Below are positions 1 through 10,300 of a DNA stretch of 14,179 nucleotides, piece after piece. The notes under the pieces were generated by a model that searched no databases, was not told where the DNA came from, and was given only the letters and a program-made list of their open reading frames with translations. The position numbers were made by a program, and so were the translations under genes. Origin of the DNA: Shinella sp. (lineage in GTDB: Bacteria > Pseudomonadota > Alphaproteobacteria > Rhizobiales > Rhizobiaceae). Within the stretch, counting starts at the first letter, position 1, and each line of letters starts with the position of its first letter. The stretch lies in the NCBI GenBank assembly GCA_003248775.1, contig QFQX01000073.1, positions 1-14,179 on the forward strand. The letters are read 5' to 3'.

Positions 1-1
1 A

Positions 2-112
2 ATCACCGCATGGAAGGAGGATTACAACAGGAACAGACCCCACTCGTCGCTGGGCAACATCACACCAAGCGAGTTCGCAATGAAAATGGCTATGGAAAAA
101 CGGGTCGCATGA
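2..112 (+). CDS. IS3-family transposase OrfB, C-terminal fragment
   Basis: The last 36 codons of an IS3-family transposase (DDE integrase, rve-type) run in frame from base 2 to a TGA at 110-112. The residues WKEDYNRNRPHSSLGNITPS match the signature tail of IS3 OrfB proteins (a YN..RPHSSLG.. motif after the catalytic Glu). The catalytic DDE residues lie upstream of the window. The gene is cut only by the window edge, so whether the element is intact cannot be told. It encodes the enzyme that cuts and joins the IS ends. Family recognition is secure; the exact IS name is not. Confidence 0.85.
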   Translation: MTAWKEDYNRNRPHSSLGNITPSEFAMKMAMEKRVA

Positions 113-145
113 GGCCAGATTGAAAACACAAGACTCTCTCGAAAA

Positions 146-171
146 CTGGAGGGAAATTGGGTCTCAGGTCA
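146..171 (+). repeat. IS3 right terminal inverted repeat (IRR)
   Basis: This is the terminal repeat of the IS just upstream. It ends in 5'-..TCAGGTCA, giving the TG...CA ends typical of IS3 elements when read from the outside. It sits about 35 bases after the transposase stop, as expected. The inner boundary is approximate because the left repeat is not available for comparison. Confidence 0.6.
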
Positions 172-305
172 TTCAATATGACCGCCCAGGCGGCATTGAC
201 CGCAACGATGTTGTTGGGGAAGGTCAGATTGACGATCAAACCTCGTTTAATGGGTCAATAAAAACTACTTCACGTTGCGTATTGGTATTGCTATAGATCG
301 CCGGC
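172..305. other. IS-adjacent debris between the IS end and the first gene
   Basis: 134 bases follow the IS junction. Short open stretches exist in several frames: plus strand 171-296 ending in TAG, plus strand 178-261 from an ATG, and a minus-strand stretch running into the IS. None has a clear start or recognisable family. The likeliest reading is the interrupted 3' or 5' end of a gene hit by the IS, but the strand cannot be decided. Confidence 0.3.
269..297 (+). promoter_or_regulatory. Candidate promoter for the 306/575 gene pair
   Basis: TTCACG (269-274) and TATAGA (292-297) are separated by 17 bases, a sigma70-like arrangement with 4 of 6 matches in each box. The predicted transcript would start within a base or two of the ATG at 306, so it would be nearly leaderless. 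This fits the lack of a Shine-Dalgarno sequence there. It is a pattern match only. Confidence 0.25.
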
Positions 306-578
306 ATGGAAAGTTGGTATGCTTACATTGGCGTGGCTCTCAGTTTGCTGGCACTTATCGGCCAGCTCTCTGTCGTTGTACGAATGACGTTTCGCTCGAA
401 AGCCATTGTAATTAAGATTTCGCGTGGCAAAGAAAGAGACGAAATTGAAATAGCTGACATCAGCAAGCCATCCGAGAACGAGATGAAAGATGTCGCTCTC
501 TGGATGGCGGTAGTCAGTGGCGACAAAGATGCTGTTGCTGAAGTGGGTCGACGCAAGAGGCTCAAGGCACCCCAGTGA
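306..578 (+). CDS. Small single-pass membrane protein, first of an overlapping pair
   Basis: A 90-residue protein that I do not recognise by family. Residues about 5-27 form one hydrophobic membrane helix (YIGVALSLLALIGQLSVVV). It is followed by a basic, beta-prone stretch around residues 32-50, then an amphipathic helical region and a very basic C-terminus (RRKRLK). The N-terminus probably faces outward with the tail in the cytoplasm. The ATG at 306 has no evident Shine-Dalgarno, so it may be translated from a near-leaderless transcript. Its TGA overlaps the GTG of the next gene (GTGA at 575-578), a strong sign of coupled translation and joint function. A membrane helix followed by a small domain recurs in small components of bacterial conflict systems, but no specific family can be claimed. 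The reverse-strand ORFs over this stretch look like shadows. Confidence 0.6.
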   Translation: MESWYAYIGVALSLLALIGQLSVVVRMTFRSKAIVIKISRGKERDEIEIADISKPSENEMKDVALWMAVVSGDKDAVAEVGRRKRLKAPQ

Positions 579-958
579 GCGACAAAAAGAAAACAAGCGC
601 TCGCGAGTCAAGTATCGCTGGAGCAAGCACGGGGACTTTGTTCGCATCGTTGATCAGCCTGATGGATGATGGGAGCATCAAATCCATACTTCTGATTCTT
701 GCGCCTCCTGTGGCTGTTCTGGTTAGCGCCGTGTACAGTGAACTGGTGCGCCTCATGGACGAAGTTGTGGCAGACTGGAAAATATCAAGACAACGGGCTA
801 GAGCAGAGAAGCGGGTTGCGTCCATTAAGGCCGACGCCGGTCACAATCCGGACACGCTCATTAAGGCGCAGGAGCAACTTGAAACGCTAAAGCTCTTGGA
901 AATATCAATTAGTGAGCGGCGTGTGAACGCTATCGTGCAGAACAGCAACGTAGGCTAG
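575..958 (+). CDS. Small membrane protein with cytoplasmic coiled tail, second of an overlapping pair
   Basis: A 127-residue protein of unrecognised family starting at a GTG that overlaps the previous stop by four bases (GTGA), so it is probably translated by re-initiation. Residues about 1-12 are basic and polar, 17-30 are weakly hydrophobic, and 36-56 form a clear membrane segment with a Pro-Pro break (LLILAPPVAVLVSAVY). Residues 60-127 are charged, helical and likely coiled (KISRQRARAEKR, then EQLETLKLLEISISERR). With the upstream partner it forms a two-gene membrane unit beside an IS end. There is no signal peptide cleavage site and no catalytic motif. It converges with the minus-strand gene at 1022-1300. 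No hairpin with a T-run is visible in the 63-base gap. Confidence 0.6.
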   Translation: MSDKKKTSARESSIAGASTGTLFASLISLMDDGSIKSILLILAPPVAVLVSAVYSELVRLMDEVVADWKISRQRARAEKRVASIKADAGHNPDTLIKAQEQLETLKLLEISISERRVNAIVQNSNVG

Positions 959-1021
959 CGACCGCCTCCGAGAGCAGATAAGTCATCAACACGTCCTCTT
1001 GCTGTCTCAATTTGTGGTTGA

Positions 1022-1300
1022 TCAGAATGTAGCGAGCAACCTACTCGCGAGGCTGATCGCGGCACCGCCAGCCGCCCAAGCCACCGCTTTCCTGTTGAGC
1101 CTCCCAGCCGCGTCATTGGATTTGAGCATTCCGTCTATCCAACCTGCTTGAGATCGAGTGGGGTCTAATGGCTCGTGCCCATTTCCCCAAGTCAACCATG
1201 TTGGCACAACAGGTTGCTTCGTTCCCCGCCACGCGAGCGCGGCCGATATCGCACTGCAGATAAAGGCCACTGCGCACAGACAGGCATATATCCAGTTCAT
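1022..1300 (-). CDS. Two-helix membrane protein, unknown function
   Basis: A 92-residue protein. The start chosen is the ATG at 1298-1300 because a strong Shine-Dalgarno (GGAGAGAGG) lies six bases upstream; a GTG ten codons further out has none. Residues 3-24 form an N-terminal membrane helix (IYACLCAVAFICSAISAALAW). A Trp/Pro-rich extramembrane middle follows at 26-66 (VVPTWLTWGNG, then QAGWIDGMLKSNDAAGRLN). Residues 71-90 form a second helix. The topology and size resemble small phage or prophage membrane proteins, but it lacks features that would identify a holin, so no function is assigned. It is transcribed away from the giant gene, with a 97-base divergent intergenic region between them. 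Confidence 0.6.
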   Translation of the reverse strand: MNWIYACLCAVAFICSAISAALAWRGTKQPVVPTWLTWGNGHEPLDPTRSQAGWIDGMLKSNDAAGRLNRKAVAWAAGGAAISLASRLLATF

Positions 1301-1320
1301 AACGTTCCTCTCTCCCACTC

Positions 1321-1349
1321 TTCCAATCACGTGCGGGCCAATCTATAAA
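1321..1349 (+). promoter_or_regulatory. Candidate promoter for the giant polyvalent-protein gene
   Basis: TTCCAA (1321-1326) and TATAAA (1344-1349) are spaced by 17 bases in the divergent gap upstream of 1398. The -10 box is good and the -35 box weak (3 of 6). A transcript from it would have about a 40-base leader carrying the CGGAG ribosome site at 1386-1390. If the gene belongs to a phage operon broken upstream, this could be its only local promoter. Pattern match only. Confidence 0.25.
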
Positions 1350-1397
1350 TCCGGGATCGATCGCGCATGAGTGCGGCACCTCTCTCGGAGCCCATTC

Positions 1398-4300
1398 ATG
1401 CCCATCGTTATCGGCCTCGGCAAGGACAACTGGAACGACCCGCTGAACATCTACGGCGGTTCTCCGACGCCGACCACTCAGGCCAATTCCTCCACCCCAA
1501 AGACCAGCCTTGCGGACAATGACCGGCGTGATCTGGTCAATACGATCATCGCCGAGGCCGCGGGCGAGGGCGACGAGGGTATGGCGGCGGTTGCCAATGT
1601 GATCCGCAACAGGTCCGAGCGCCGTGGCAAGACGCCCGGTGACATCGTGCGCGAGCCGAACCAGTTCACCGGATATTCCAAACCCGGCCCGGATGCGCTG
1701 AAGGCGATGGACGATCCGTCTGTTCGCCAACGCGCGGAGAGCATCCTTGATGCAGTGCTGGCGGGCAATATGCCCGATCAGACTGGCGGTGCGGATCACT
1801 ACCATGCCGATTCTGTTTCGCCGGATTGGGCGTCTGCCATGCCCGAGACCGCCCGCGTCGGGCGCCATCGTTTCTACCGCGCCGGCAGCGGGCCGGATAC
1901 CGCGCGGCGGGACGCTCTTGCGTTTGCACCTGGCATTGGTAAGGGCGGAGATGATCCGTTCGCAGCGGTACTCAAGGGCGAGACCGCCGCGCCAAAAGCG
2001 GCCGACGATGGATCGGCGCTGCTTTCCAAGCTGCAGGCAGGAAAGCCCGATACCTACATCACCGATATGGCCCCGAGCCTGCGCGGCGGCTTGACGGCGA
2101 TGTTCAATGAAGCGCCGGATTTCGTGCGCAATGGTCTCGACATCCTTTCCGGTGCGCGCACCCCTGAAAAGCAGGCGCAGATTATCGCCGATAATGCTGG
2201 CAAGTATGGGTTCGATCGGTCGCAGTGGCTATCGGACGTGAAGCAGCTCGGCCCCGTCGAAGCCGGCAAGAAATGGCGGCCAACGTTCCGAGAGCTCGGC
2301 CTCACGAAGAACATCGGCATGCCCGGAGGATCGCGCCACCAGCATGGTGACGCCGCTGATCTCGGCTGGAATGGTGGAGCCTTCAGCACAGCGCCGAAGG
2401 AAGTCCATGATTGGGTCCATGCCAACGCTGGGAAATATGACCTGTCGTTTCCCATGGCGCATGAGCCATGGCACGTCGAAACCACGTCGGCCCGGTCCGG
2501 TGGGGAAAGTGGCACCACGCCCGATACCGTCAGCGGGAAGTCCATCGTCATCGATGAGAATTTCCAGTCGAATGACCCCATGGGCCTCATGGCCGGCGGT
2601 AACCCGTTTGCCGGTATCGCTGAACAAAGCAAGCAGGCGATCGAGGCCGAAAAGACTGCAACAGCGGATCAGTTCGAACAGAACCGCATCCGGGCCTACA
2701 ACGAGCAGCACAACGCACCCGTCGACCAGCAGCGTGGCGAGCTCGAACAGCAGTCGCCGGGCCGGTATCAGGAAATCGCCGAGGAAGACCTCCCCGCATT
2801 TCAGCAGAAGTGGAAGGACGAGAACCAGTCTGAAGGATTGGCGGGCGACATATACCGGATTGTCGGGAAATCCGGCGTTATCAACGTCGGAAAAACACTT
2901 TCTTCGCTCGCTGACACCGTACTCAACAAGCTCCCGGGCGGAAAGAAGTTTATTGAAGCGTCGGATGAGATCGACCGTTGGGCGATGGGACAGACCCTCG
3001 ATCAGAGGATGGATACCGCGAAGGCACGGGCTGACGCGTCGGTCTCGGATCGTCAGCATGAGGGCGATGTAAAGAACTGGTGGGACGAAGAAAAGGGCTG
3101 GTTCGGTCCGGCATGGGGCGACCCGCGCAGCTACCTGCGCACCGTCGGCGAAAGCATCCCCGCAACAGTCGTCACCATGGCCCCGGGCGGCATCCTCGCC
3201 CGTGGCGCATTCCTTCGCACACTTGCTGCGGGTGGTTCCGAAAGAGCCGCAGCGGCAGCGGCGGCAAGAACGGCCACACTCTCCGGCGCTATCCTTGAGG
3301 GTGGCATGGGCGGTGCCGACTCGGCAGCAAATGTTCGCGACCGTATCGGGAAATTGCCTCGCGAACAGATCCTCGCCACGGACGCTGCGAAATCCCTGAT
3401 CGAAGGCGGCATGTCCGAGGACGATGCCGTCAAGGCCGTGACCGAAGATGCCGCCACGCAGGCGTTCGTGATTTCGGGTGTGGCGACCGGCATGTTTGGT
3501 GGCATGGGAGACCGGGCGCTGGCCAAGATCCTGGCTGAAGGGGTTGGCGGTGGCGTTGCCCGGCGCATCTTGGAGGGAGCCGCTCGTGGCATGGTCGGAG
3601 AGGGCTTGCTCGAGGAAGGACCGCAAGGGGCCGCCGCGACCATTGCTGAGAATGCAGCAGTACGCTCGGTAGATCCCAACCAGTCGCTCACCGAGGGTGT
3701 GGGTGAAGCGGTAGCATCCGGCGTTGCCGGCGGCGGTACCATGGGTGGCGGTATGGGTGCCGTTGGCGGTGCCGGTAGCCGTCGTACCGATGGCGCGCAG
3801 GCACCCGAATCGTCAGTCGCGGCCGATGCTGAAACGCAGTCGCCGCCGGCACCGAGCGGCCCTGTCGGTCGTTCAGTGCAGCATGCAGAACAGCAGCTCT
3901 CGCAGAGGCAGGCGGCAACGGCTACCGCACCGGCTACGGCACCGGCAGCACAAGATGGCCGGCCCGAGCTGGGGGCGACCGTCCGCGTGGATGCAGAAGG
4001 CATCGAGCCGTTTATGGGCCGTGTTGATGGCTATGAGGGTGACGAGGCCGTCATTATCGACGGCGCGTCGGGCGAGGTCTATCAGATCCCCGTTGGCAAC
4101 CTCACGCAGATCGCCGCGTCCCCCGAGCGTTTGTCGGCCGAGAACCCCAAGCCAACGACGCCCCAGCCGGTCAATGACACCATCCCCGAGTTCTCGACGG
4201 ACCCCGCGTTGGAGCCTCAGGCTCCGCAAGGTGCGGAGGTCCGCACCGAGCCGTTGCCGCCGCAGAGCGAGCAGAAGCCGGCAACGGAAAGGTTCCCCTC

Positions 4301-7300
4301 GGCACCGAACCCCGGCGAACGTGTCCTGGTCGATGACAAGAACGGTGGCAGGTTCGCCGCTCGCGTCCGCAGTTATGAGGGTGACGAGGCCCTTATTACG
4401 ACAGACGACGGCAAGGACCTGCAAGTCCCTGTCAGCAGCCTGTTTGTCTCCAAGCTCACTCCGAAGCAGGTCGAGAAGCAGGACGAGCAACGTAACCCGC
4501 CGATCGAGCGCGAGAAGGGTGACGCCGGCCCGAACTCTCGCACTGTGCATGCCAGCACTTTCACCACGGCGAAGGGCAGCGTTTACACCGTCCACGCAGA
4601 CGGCACTACGACGCGTAACAAAGCAGCAAGAAATGACCCCGGCCACGAGGGTGACAGCGGCGTCAAGGCCCGAACCGCCCGAACGATCTATGTCGATACC
4701 AACGCCGCAGTTCTGTCTGCTGCAGGCCTCAATGGGCTCGGTGACAGAGGTGCACGCGTAGCCATCCGTGGGGACAAAGCAACACTCGTCACATGGATGG
4801 GAACGCCGCATCCAGAAAGCGCCGTGGCCTTTGATCTGGTTCGCGGCTGGCAGGATCAGAAGGCCGGCCGGGCCGCAGCTCACGAAGCAGTTGGAAGCGT
4901 CAGCGGTAACGGTGGCTTCGATCCTATCGTGCCCTATTACATGGGGTACATCGCCGCGCGTGACGGCAAGGCCATTGTTGTTCGTACGTCTGAAGCCGAG
5001 GCAATATATCGCGGTCTGCAAAACACCGGCAAGGAAAAGCCTCCCGTCACCGAAAACACGGTATTTACCGCCGACGCAGCAGAAAAGGCGCGGGAGATCC
5101 TGAGGCGCAAGCTTAGCCAGCTTAACAGTGGCATCGACCCGGAAATCATGCAGGCCGGTATCACTCTGGCCGGCTATCACATCGAGCGTGGTGCCCGCAC
5201 CTTCGCCACCTATGCCACGGCGATGATCGCCGATCTCGGAGACGCGGCCCGGCCTTACCTGAAGTCATGGTATGCCGCCATGGTTCTCGATCCCCGCTTC
5301 ACAGGCGTGGAAGGGATGACTGATCTGTCGGAGGTGGCGAGCGCGGATCTGGATGAAATCCTCAAAGCGCCTAGTGAGGCGGAAAACCTGCCCCGGGACA
5401 GCGCCGGGCCCAGCGCGTCACCCGCCGAAACGGGTTCCCTTAATCCCGAGGACCGAGGCAGTTTAAGCGAGCGGCGCGGGGAGCGTTCTACACTCCGGCC
5501 CCCCGATGTCCGAACAGACGCATCCTCTGTCCCGCCACCGACCGCGACCATAAGAGGAAATGAGACTGAGGTCCAGGAAACAGCGAATAAGGTCGAGGAG
5601 CAAGGACCGTTGGGTCCTATCCTGCGCGGCTATGAGGGGCGTTGGCGGGAAGCGGCGCTTGAGTTGGAACGACGACAGGACGGCGATGCGATCGGCGCGC
5701 TGCATCATAAAGATGTCGGGCCGATTGATCTGGTTTGGGGGAGAGCTGGAACGAACCGCAATAACGGGGCCGGTCTGTCAAAACTCCTCGCATGGCATCC
5801 CGAAGTTCTGAATGATTTGCAGGGATTCATTGACCGGCTGACTGTTGATCAGGAGCTTTCAACACCCAGGCGCATTCAGCTACGTGATGAAACTGGCAAT
5901 GCGGCGCTTCGCCTTGACTTCGACGGGGTTGCCAAAAAGTGGCTTCTCACGGCGTTCGAAATCGACAATCGCCGCGCCACACCGAGCACAAAAACGCTAA
6001 ATGAGTTGTGGGGAAATGCCGGCAGGGGCGCTAGGACAGACACCGCTCCTGCGAAACCCTCGGATGACAGAACTAGCCGAGGAACCGGCGACGACAATAT
6101 AAGCGAAAGACTGAAAGACGTCCAGTCGGCCGTAGTTCCCGCACTGCAGCAGCCTGCCGATTTCGATGAAATCCTTGGCACAGTGGATCAGGACGAGCCG
6201 AATGAAGTCGATGAGGAGGGGTGGCGGCGCAGCGAGAAAAGTTCACGCCGTCTTGCTGACTTGTGGGCCGACCAGTCTGCGTCGGCATCGCCGCCGAGAG
6301 GTAATATAGATGAGGATGGGGAACGGCGCAACGAGCGTTCGACAGACCGGCTCGCTGATATCTGGGCTGACGCTTCCTCGGCCCCGCCGCCAAGTGGATC
6401 TATAGCAGGCGCCGCGTCGGAAGTCCAACAGCGTGCCGAAGGCGGGGGCATGGACGCTAGCTCAAACAATGCTCCCGATGCCGCAATCCAGCTGCAGGAG
6501 GGGAGCGACCCGAACGCGGCAGTCAGGTCGTATGGCATTCCTGCCGGCGCGGCCAGCATCTATGCATACCGGAACGACAATCCCATAAAGGCCAGTTCCG
6601 ACTATACCGCGGCGAAGGCGGGAGACGTGGCCGCGGCGGCGCGCCTGGTGGAAACGCTGGCGAAGCCGGAAATGCTCGAACAGGTGAAAGCGGCCTTCGG
6701 GAACGACGTCGTGTTCGCCGCGCCGATGGCGGAAGAAGCGACGGGGCGGAACGCCATACCGGGCGCCTTGTCGTGGTTGCTGGCGGCGGTGACGGGTGCG
6801 ACCGTGGATACGGACATCGTGCAATCCTCTCGGGCCTATCACACCGGTGCGCGGCCTCTGGATCGTCTGCTCGGCCGCCCTCTTTTCTCAGGTCCGGTGA
6901 GGGCAGGAGCAAAATATGTCCTGGTCGATGATGTTTCGGTCATGGGCGGCACGCTGGCCGAGATGGCAAACCATATCCGCGCCAATGGCGGCGAGGTCGC
7001 AGGCGTGGTCACCCTTGTCAATGCATCCAGGACGCTGCATATTGCGCCCACCAAGTCGCAGGTCAAAGAGATAGAAAGGAGGTTTGGCGATGTTGTACGA
7101 GAAACCTTCGGCGTCGAACCTACCGCGCTCACCGGCGACGAAGCCTACTTCCTCCTCAATGTCAGAGATGCTGACACCCTCCGAGATCGAGTCGCTAAGG
7201 CAGCAAGCGAAAGAGAGCGGCGCCTATTTCAAAAAGGCGTTCGCGCATCTGGAGCCGAAGAACAGCAGGAAGTAAGTCGCGGCGACGATGCCATTGGGCA

Positions 7301-10300
7301 GAATGACGTCGAGCAGCCCGACAGTGTGAGGGCTCCAGATCCCGTCACCAGAACCGATAACGACCTGAAATCCATACCACCGCCGGCACGGGAATACGCA
7401 ACCGCGCTCTATGACTGGGGCAGGGCGTCCGTGCTCGACGCTGGCCGCCGTACCGGTCATGAATATGTGATGGCGATCGACGGCGATGGTTCCATCATCG
7501 AGTACGGCTCAGCCGGCCTGCCGAACTACAGCGGCATGAACGACAAGCTGTTCGGCGCGATGATGAACCGGGACCGCAATGTGCTGGTCATCCACAACCA
7601 TCCGAAAAACACGCCGCTTAGCCTTGCCGACATTGCTGCCCTCGCGCATCCCGGCATGCACGCGATATGGGCCATCGGCCATGACGGACGTGACACAAGG
7701 GCGTCGCTGACGCCTGCAGCGCGGGACAGGATCGTCGGTGCGGCATCCAGCGTCGACGATCAGCTCTCGGCATATGCCCGGCTGCACCAGGCGCTTTCTG
7801 ACGCATATGCAACCGTCGCCGGATTTCTTGAGAAGCGCGTGATAGATGGGCGGCTTTCGCCGACAACAGGCCGCCGTGCAGCTTACGAGGCTTTGCCGCT
7901 CACATCACGAAAGGCCGGCGTGATAGACTATTTCACCAATGCGGAATATGATCCTACCACCGTCGCAGGCCTCACCGGCGTCCTCGACACGGCAGCGGCT
8001 CAGTTGAAAAAGGACGTCTTCGATGGCGAAGGTAATCAAGGTCTCGACAATGGGGTTCGTGGATCCTCCGAACCTGTTCGACACATTGGCGACATGGAAA
8101 GACTGGAAGCGCCAACTGGAAATGGCCGCCCCATCCCGGGAACGCTCCCGCTATCTGAAGGAAGCCAACGCAATGATCAGGGCCAAGACGGCATCTGGTC
8201 AGGACTGGAGAGAGAGAACCGGCCAGTAAAGGCGACACCGGCCAATATCCTTCAGGCGGTGCGCGACGCGGTTACCGACACGGTTGCCGACGCCGACCCG
8301 ACCATCCTTGCCGCTGTCCCTCTCAACTATTTCCCCGAGCTGGCGAAAGGGAAGATACCCGCGATCGACGATTATCTGCGCGTGAAGCGGATGATGGACG
8401 CCTATCGCGGCGACAAGCACGACGCCGCGGCGCAGGTCATAGACGGCTGGCGCGGCATCATCGCCAGCAAGGCGTATGTGACGATCGACAAGGGCCGTGC
8501 CCAGCAGATCTCCGACGTCATGCACGAAGCGACGCTGGCCGGTATCGATCCATCGATCACGACGGCCGAGGAGATGAGCAAGCCGGGCTATCGCGAGCTC
8601 CGTGCCAAATATACCGCGCTGCCGCCGAAAGCCCGGCAGTTGTTTCAGGACGTGCGCGACGCCTACCGTGAGCAGGCCGATGAACTCGATGAACTGCTTC
8701 TCGACAATATCCGCAAGGCGCAGCAGATCGCGCTGGAGAACGCCGAGCAGGCATACAAGCGCCAGCTCGAGGACATCGCAGCACAGAACCTCAACCCGAT
8801 CGACCGAAGGAAGGCCGAGGAGGATGCGGCGAGCAAGTACAAAAGCGATTCGACGCGCGACCGGTGGCGGATGAAGGCCCGCATGACGAAGCTGCGGCAG
8901 GAGTTCGAGCAGAGCCGCGTCGAGCCACCGTATTTCCCACTCGCCCGCTTCGGCCGCTATTTTGTCGTGGCGAAGGACATCGACGGCGGCGTGCTGCATT
9001 TTTCCCGGCATGAGAAGAAGGCGGACATGACCTTCGCTCTCGATGCGATCCGCAAGGAACTTCCGAATGCCGTGATCCAGAGCGGCGTGATCGAGCAGAA
9101 CAAGGCCGCCCGCGAGGCGATGGACCCGGCCATCGTCGCGAAACTCGATGAGATGCTGAAGGACGCCAATGTCGATGAAAGCGTCCGCGATGCGCTGTAT
9201 CAGCGTTATCTGGCGACGATGCCTGACCTGTCGATGCGCAAGCGACAGATCCATCGAAAGGGAACACCGGGCTTTAACCGCGATGCGTTCCGCGTATTCG
9301 CCAGCACCATGTTCCACTCGGCGCACCAGATGGCCCGCCTAAAATATGGACTCGACCTGCAGGAGAACCTGAACCGGGCGAGGGAACAGGCACAGGACGT
9401 CGATGACAGCACGGAAACCATGACGCTCTACAATGAGTTCGCTCGCCGCGACGAGTGGGTCAGGAACCCGACCGGTGCCGCGGTTACCAACTGGATCACG
9501 AGCGCCGCATTTGTCTGGTATATGGGCGCCAGCCCGGCGGCGGCGCTGGTGAACGCATCGCAGACCGTCATGCTCGGCGTGCCGATGCTCGGTTCACGAT
9601 ACGGCATGGCGAAAGCATCCACAGAGCTGCTGAAGGCTGTGCGTCAGTACGCCGCCGGAGTGGGGTCGTTCCGCGACGCCGGGCTGACGCCGGACGAGCG
9701 CGCCGCGATGGACGCGTTCCACCGATCCGGACTGATCGACAGGACGCAGAGCCATGACTTGGCGGCGGTGGGAGAAACCGGAACGAAATACAATCCCATC
9801 CGGCACCGTGTCATGAAAATCGTCGGCGCGGGCTTCCATCACATCGAGGTCATGAACCGCTCCGTCACGGCCCTGGCGGCGTATCGTCTTGCCCGGGAAG
9901 CGGGTCAGTCGCATCTGGATGCCATCAACTCGGCGCACGAGCGCACCTATGGCATCCATTTCGATATGTCGAACAGCTCCCGCCCGCGGCTGATGCAGAA
10001 CGATTTCGCCAAGGTCGCCCTGCTGTTCCGCTCCTATAACATCAACCTGCTCTACCGCCTGTTCCGCGACATCCATCAATCGGTCAAAGGAGAAAGCGCG
10101 GCGGTCCGGCGAGAGGCAAGGGCGCAGCTCGCCGGCGCGGTCGGGATGATGACGCTGATGGCAGGCGTCACAGGCTCCTACGGTTACGGCATGGCTATGG
10201 CCGCCGGCGCGATCCTGTCGTCCCTGTTCGGCGACGATGATGACGATCTCGACTTCGAAACGAGGTTCAAGGCCGATGTTCTCGAAATGCTCGGCCCGGA

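Larger units (their letters stand above)
1..171 (+). mobile_element. Right end of an IS3-family insertion sequence (partial)
   Basis: The window opens inside an insertion sequence. Evidence is the C-terminus of an IS3-type OrfB transposase (2-112) followed about 35 bases later by a terminus ending in CA at 170-171. Its reverse complement begins TGACCTGAGACCCAATTT, which resembles IS407-like terminal repeats of rhizobial IS3 elements. The left end is outside the window, so the target duplication cannot be checked. The group assignment within IS3 is inference. Confidence 0.75.

Noticed and set aside
1367..1400. ATG at 1367 as start of the giant gene
   Set aside because: It is out of frame with the giant ORF and runs to a stop after about 50 codons.
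2229..3626. Long minus-strand ORF of 465 codons inside the giant gene
   Set aside because: It mirrors the giant frame in a G+C-rich region, has Arg/His/Gly-rich shadow composition and no domain signal. The plus frame carries clear M15 and downstream motifs there.
3724..4761. Plus-strand nested ORF of 345 codons
   Set aside because: Unlike the ORFs at 7159 and 8023, its product is Arg/Ser-rich noise, and the giant frame keeps good codon use through this stretch.
3873..5180. Minus-strand ORF of 435 codons
   Set aside because: Shadow of the duplicated beta-domain region, with no ribosome site and no recognisable motif.
8199..9326. Minus-strand ORF of 375 codons opposite the coiled coil
   Set aside because: Antisense of a high-G+C coiled-coil coding stretch, a typical source of long false ORFs.
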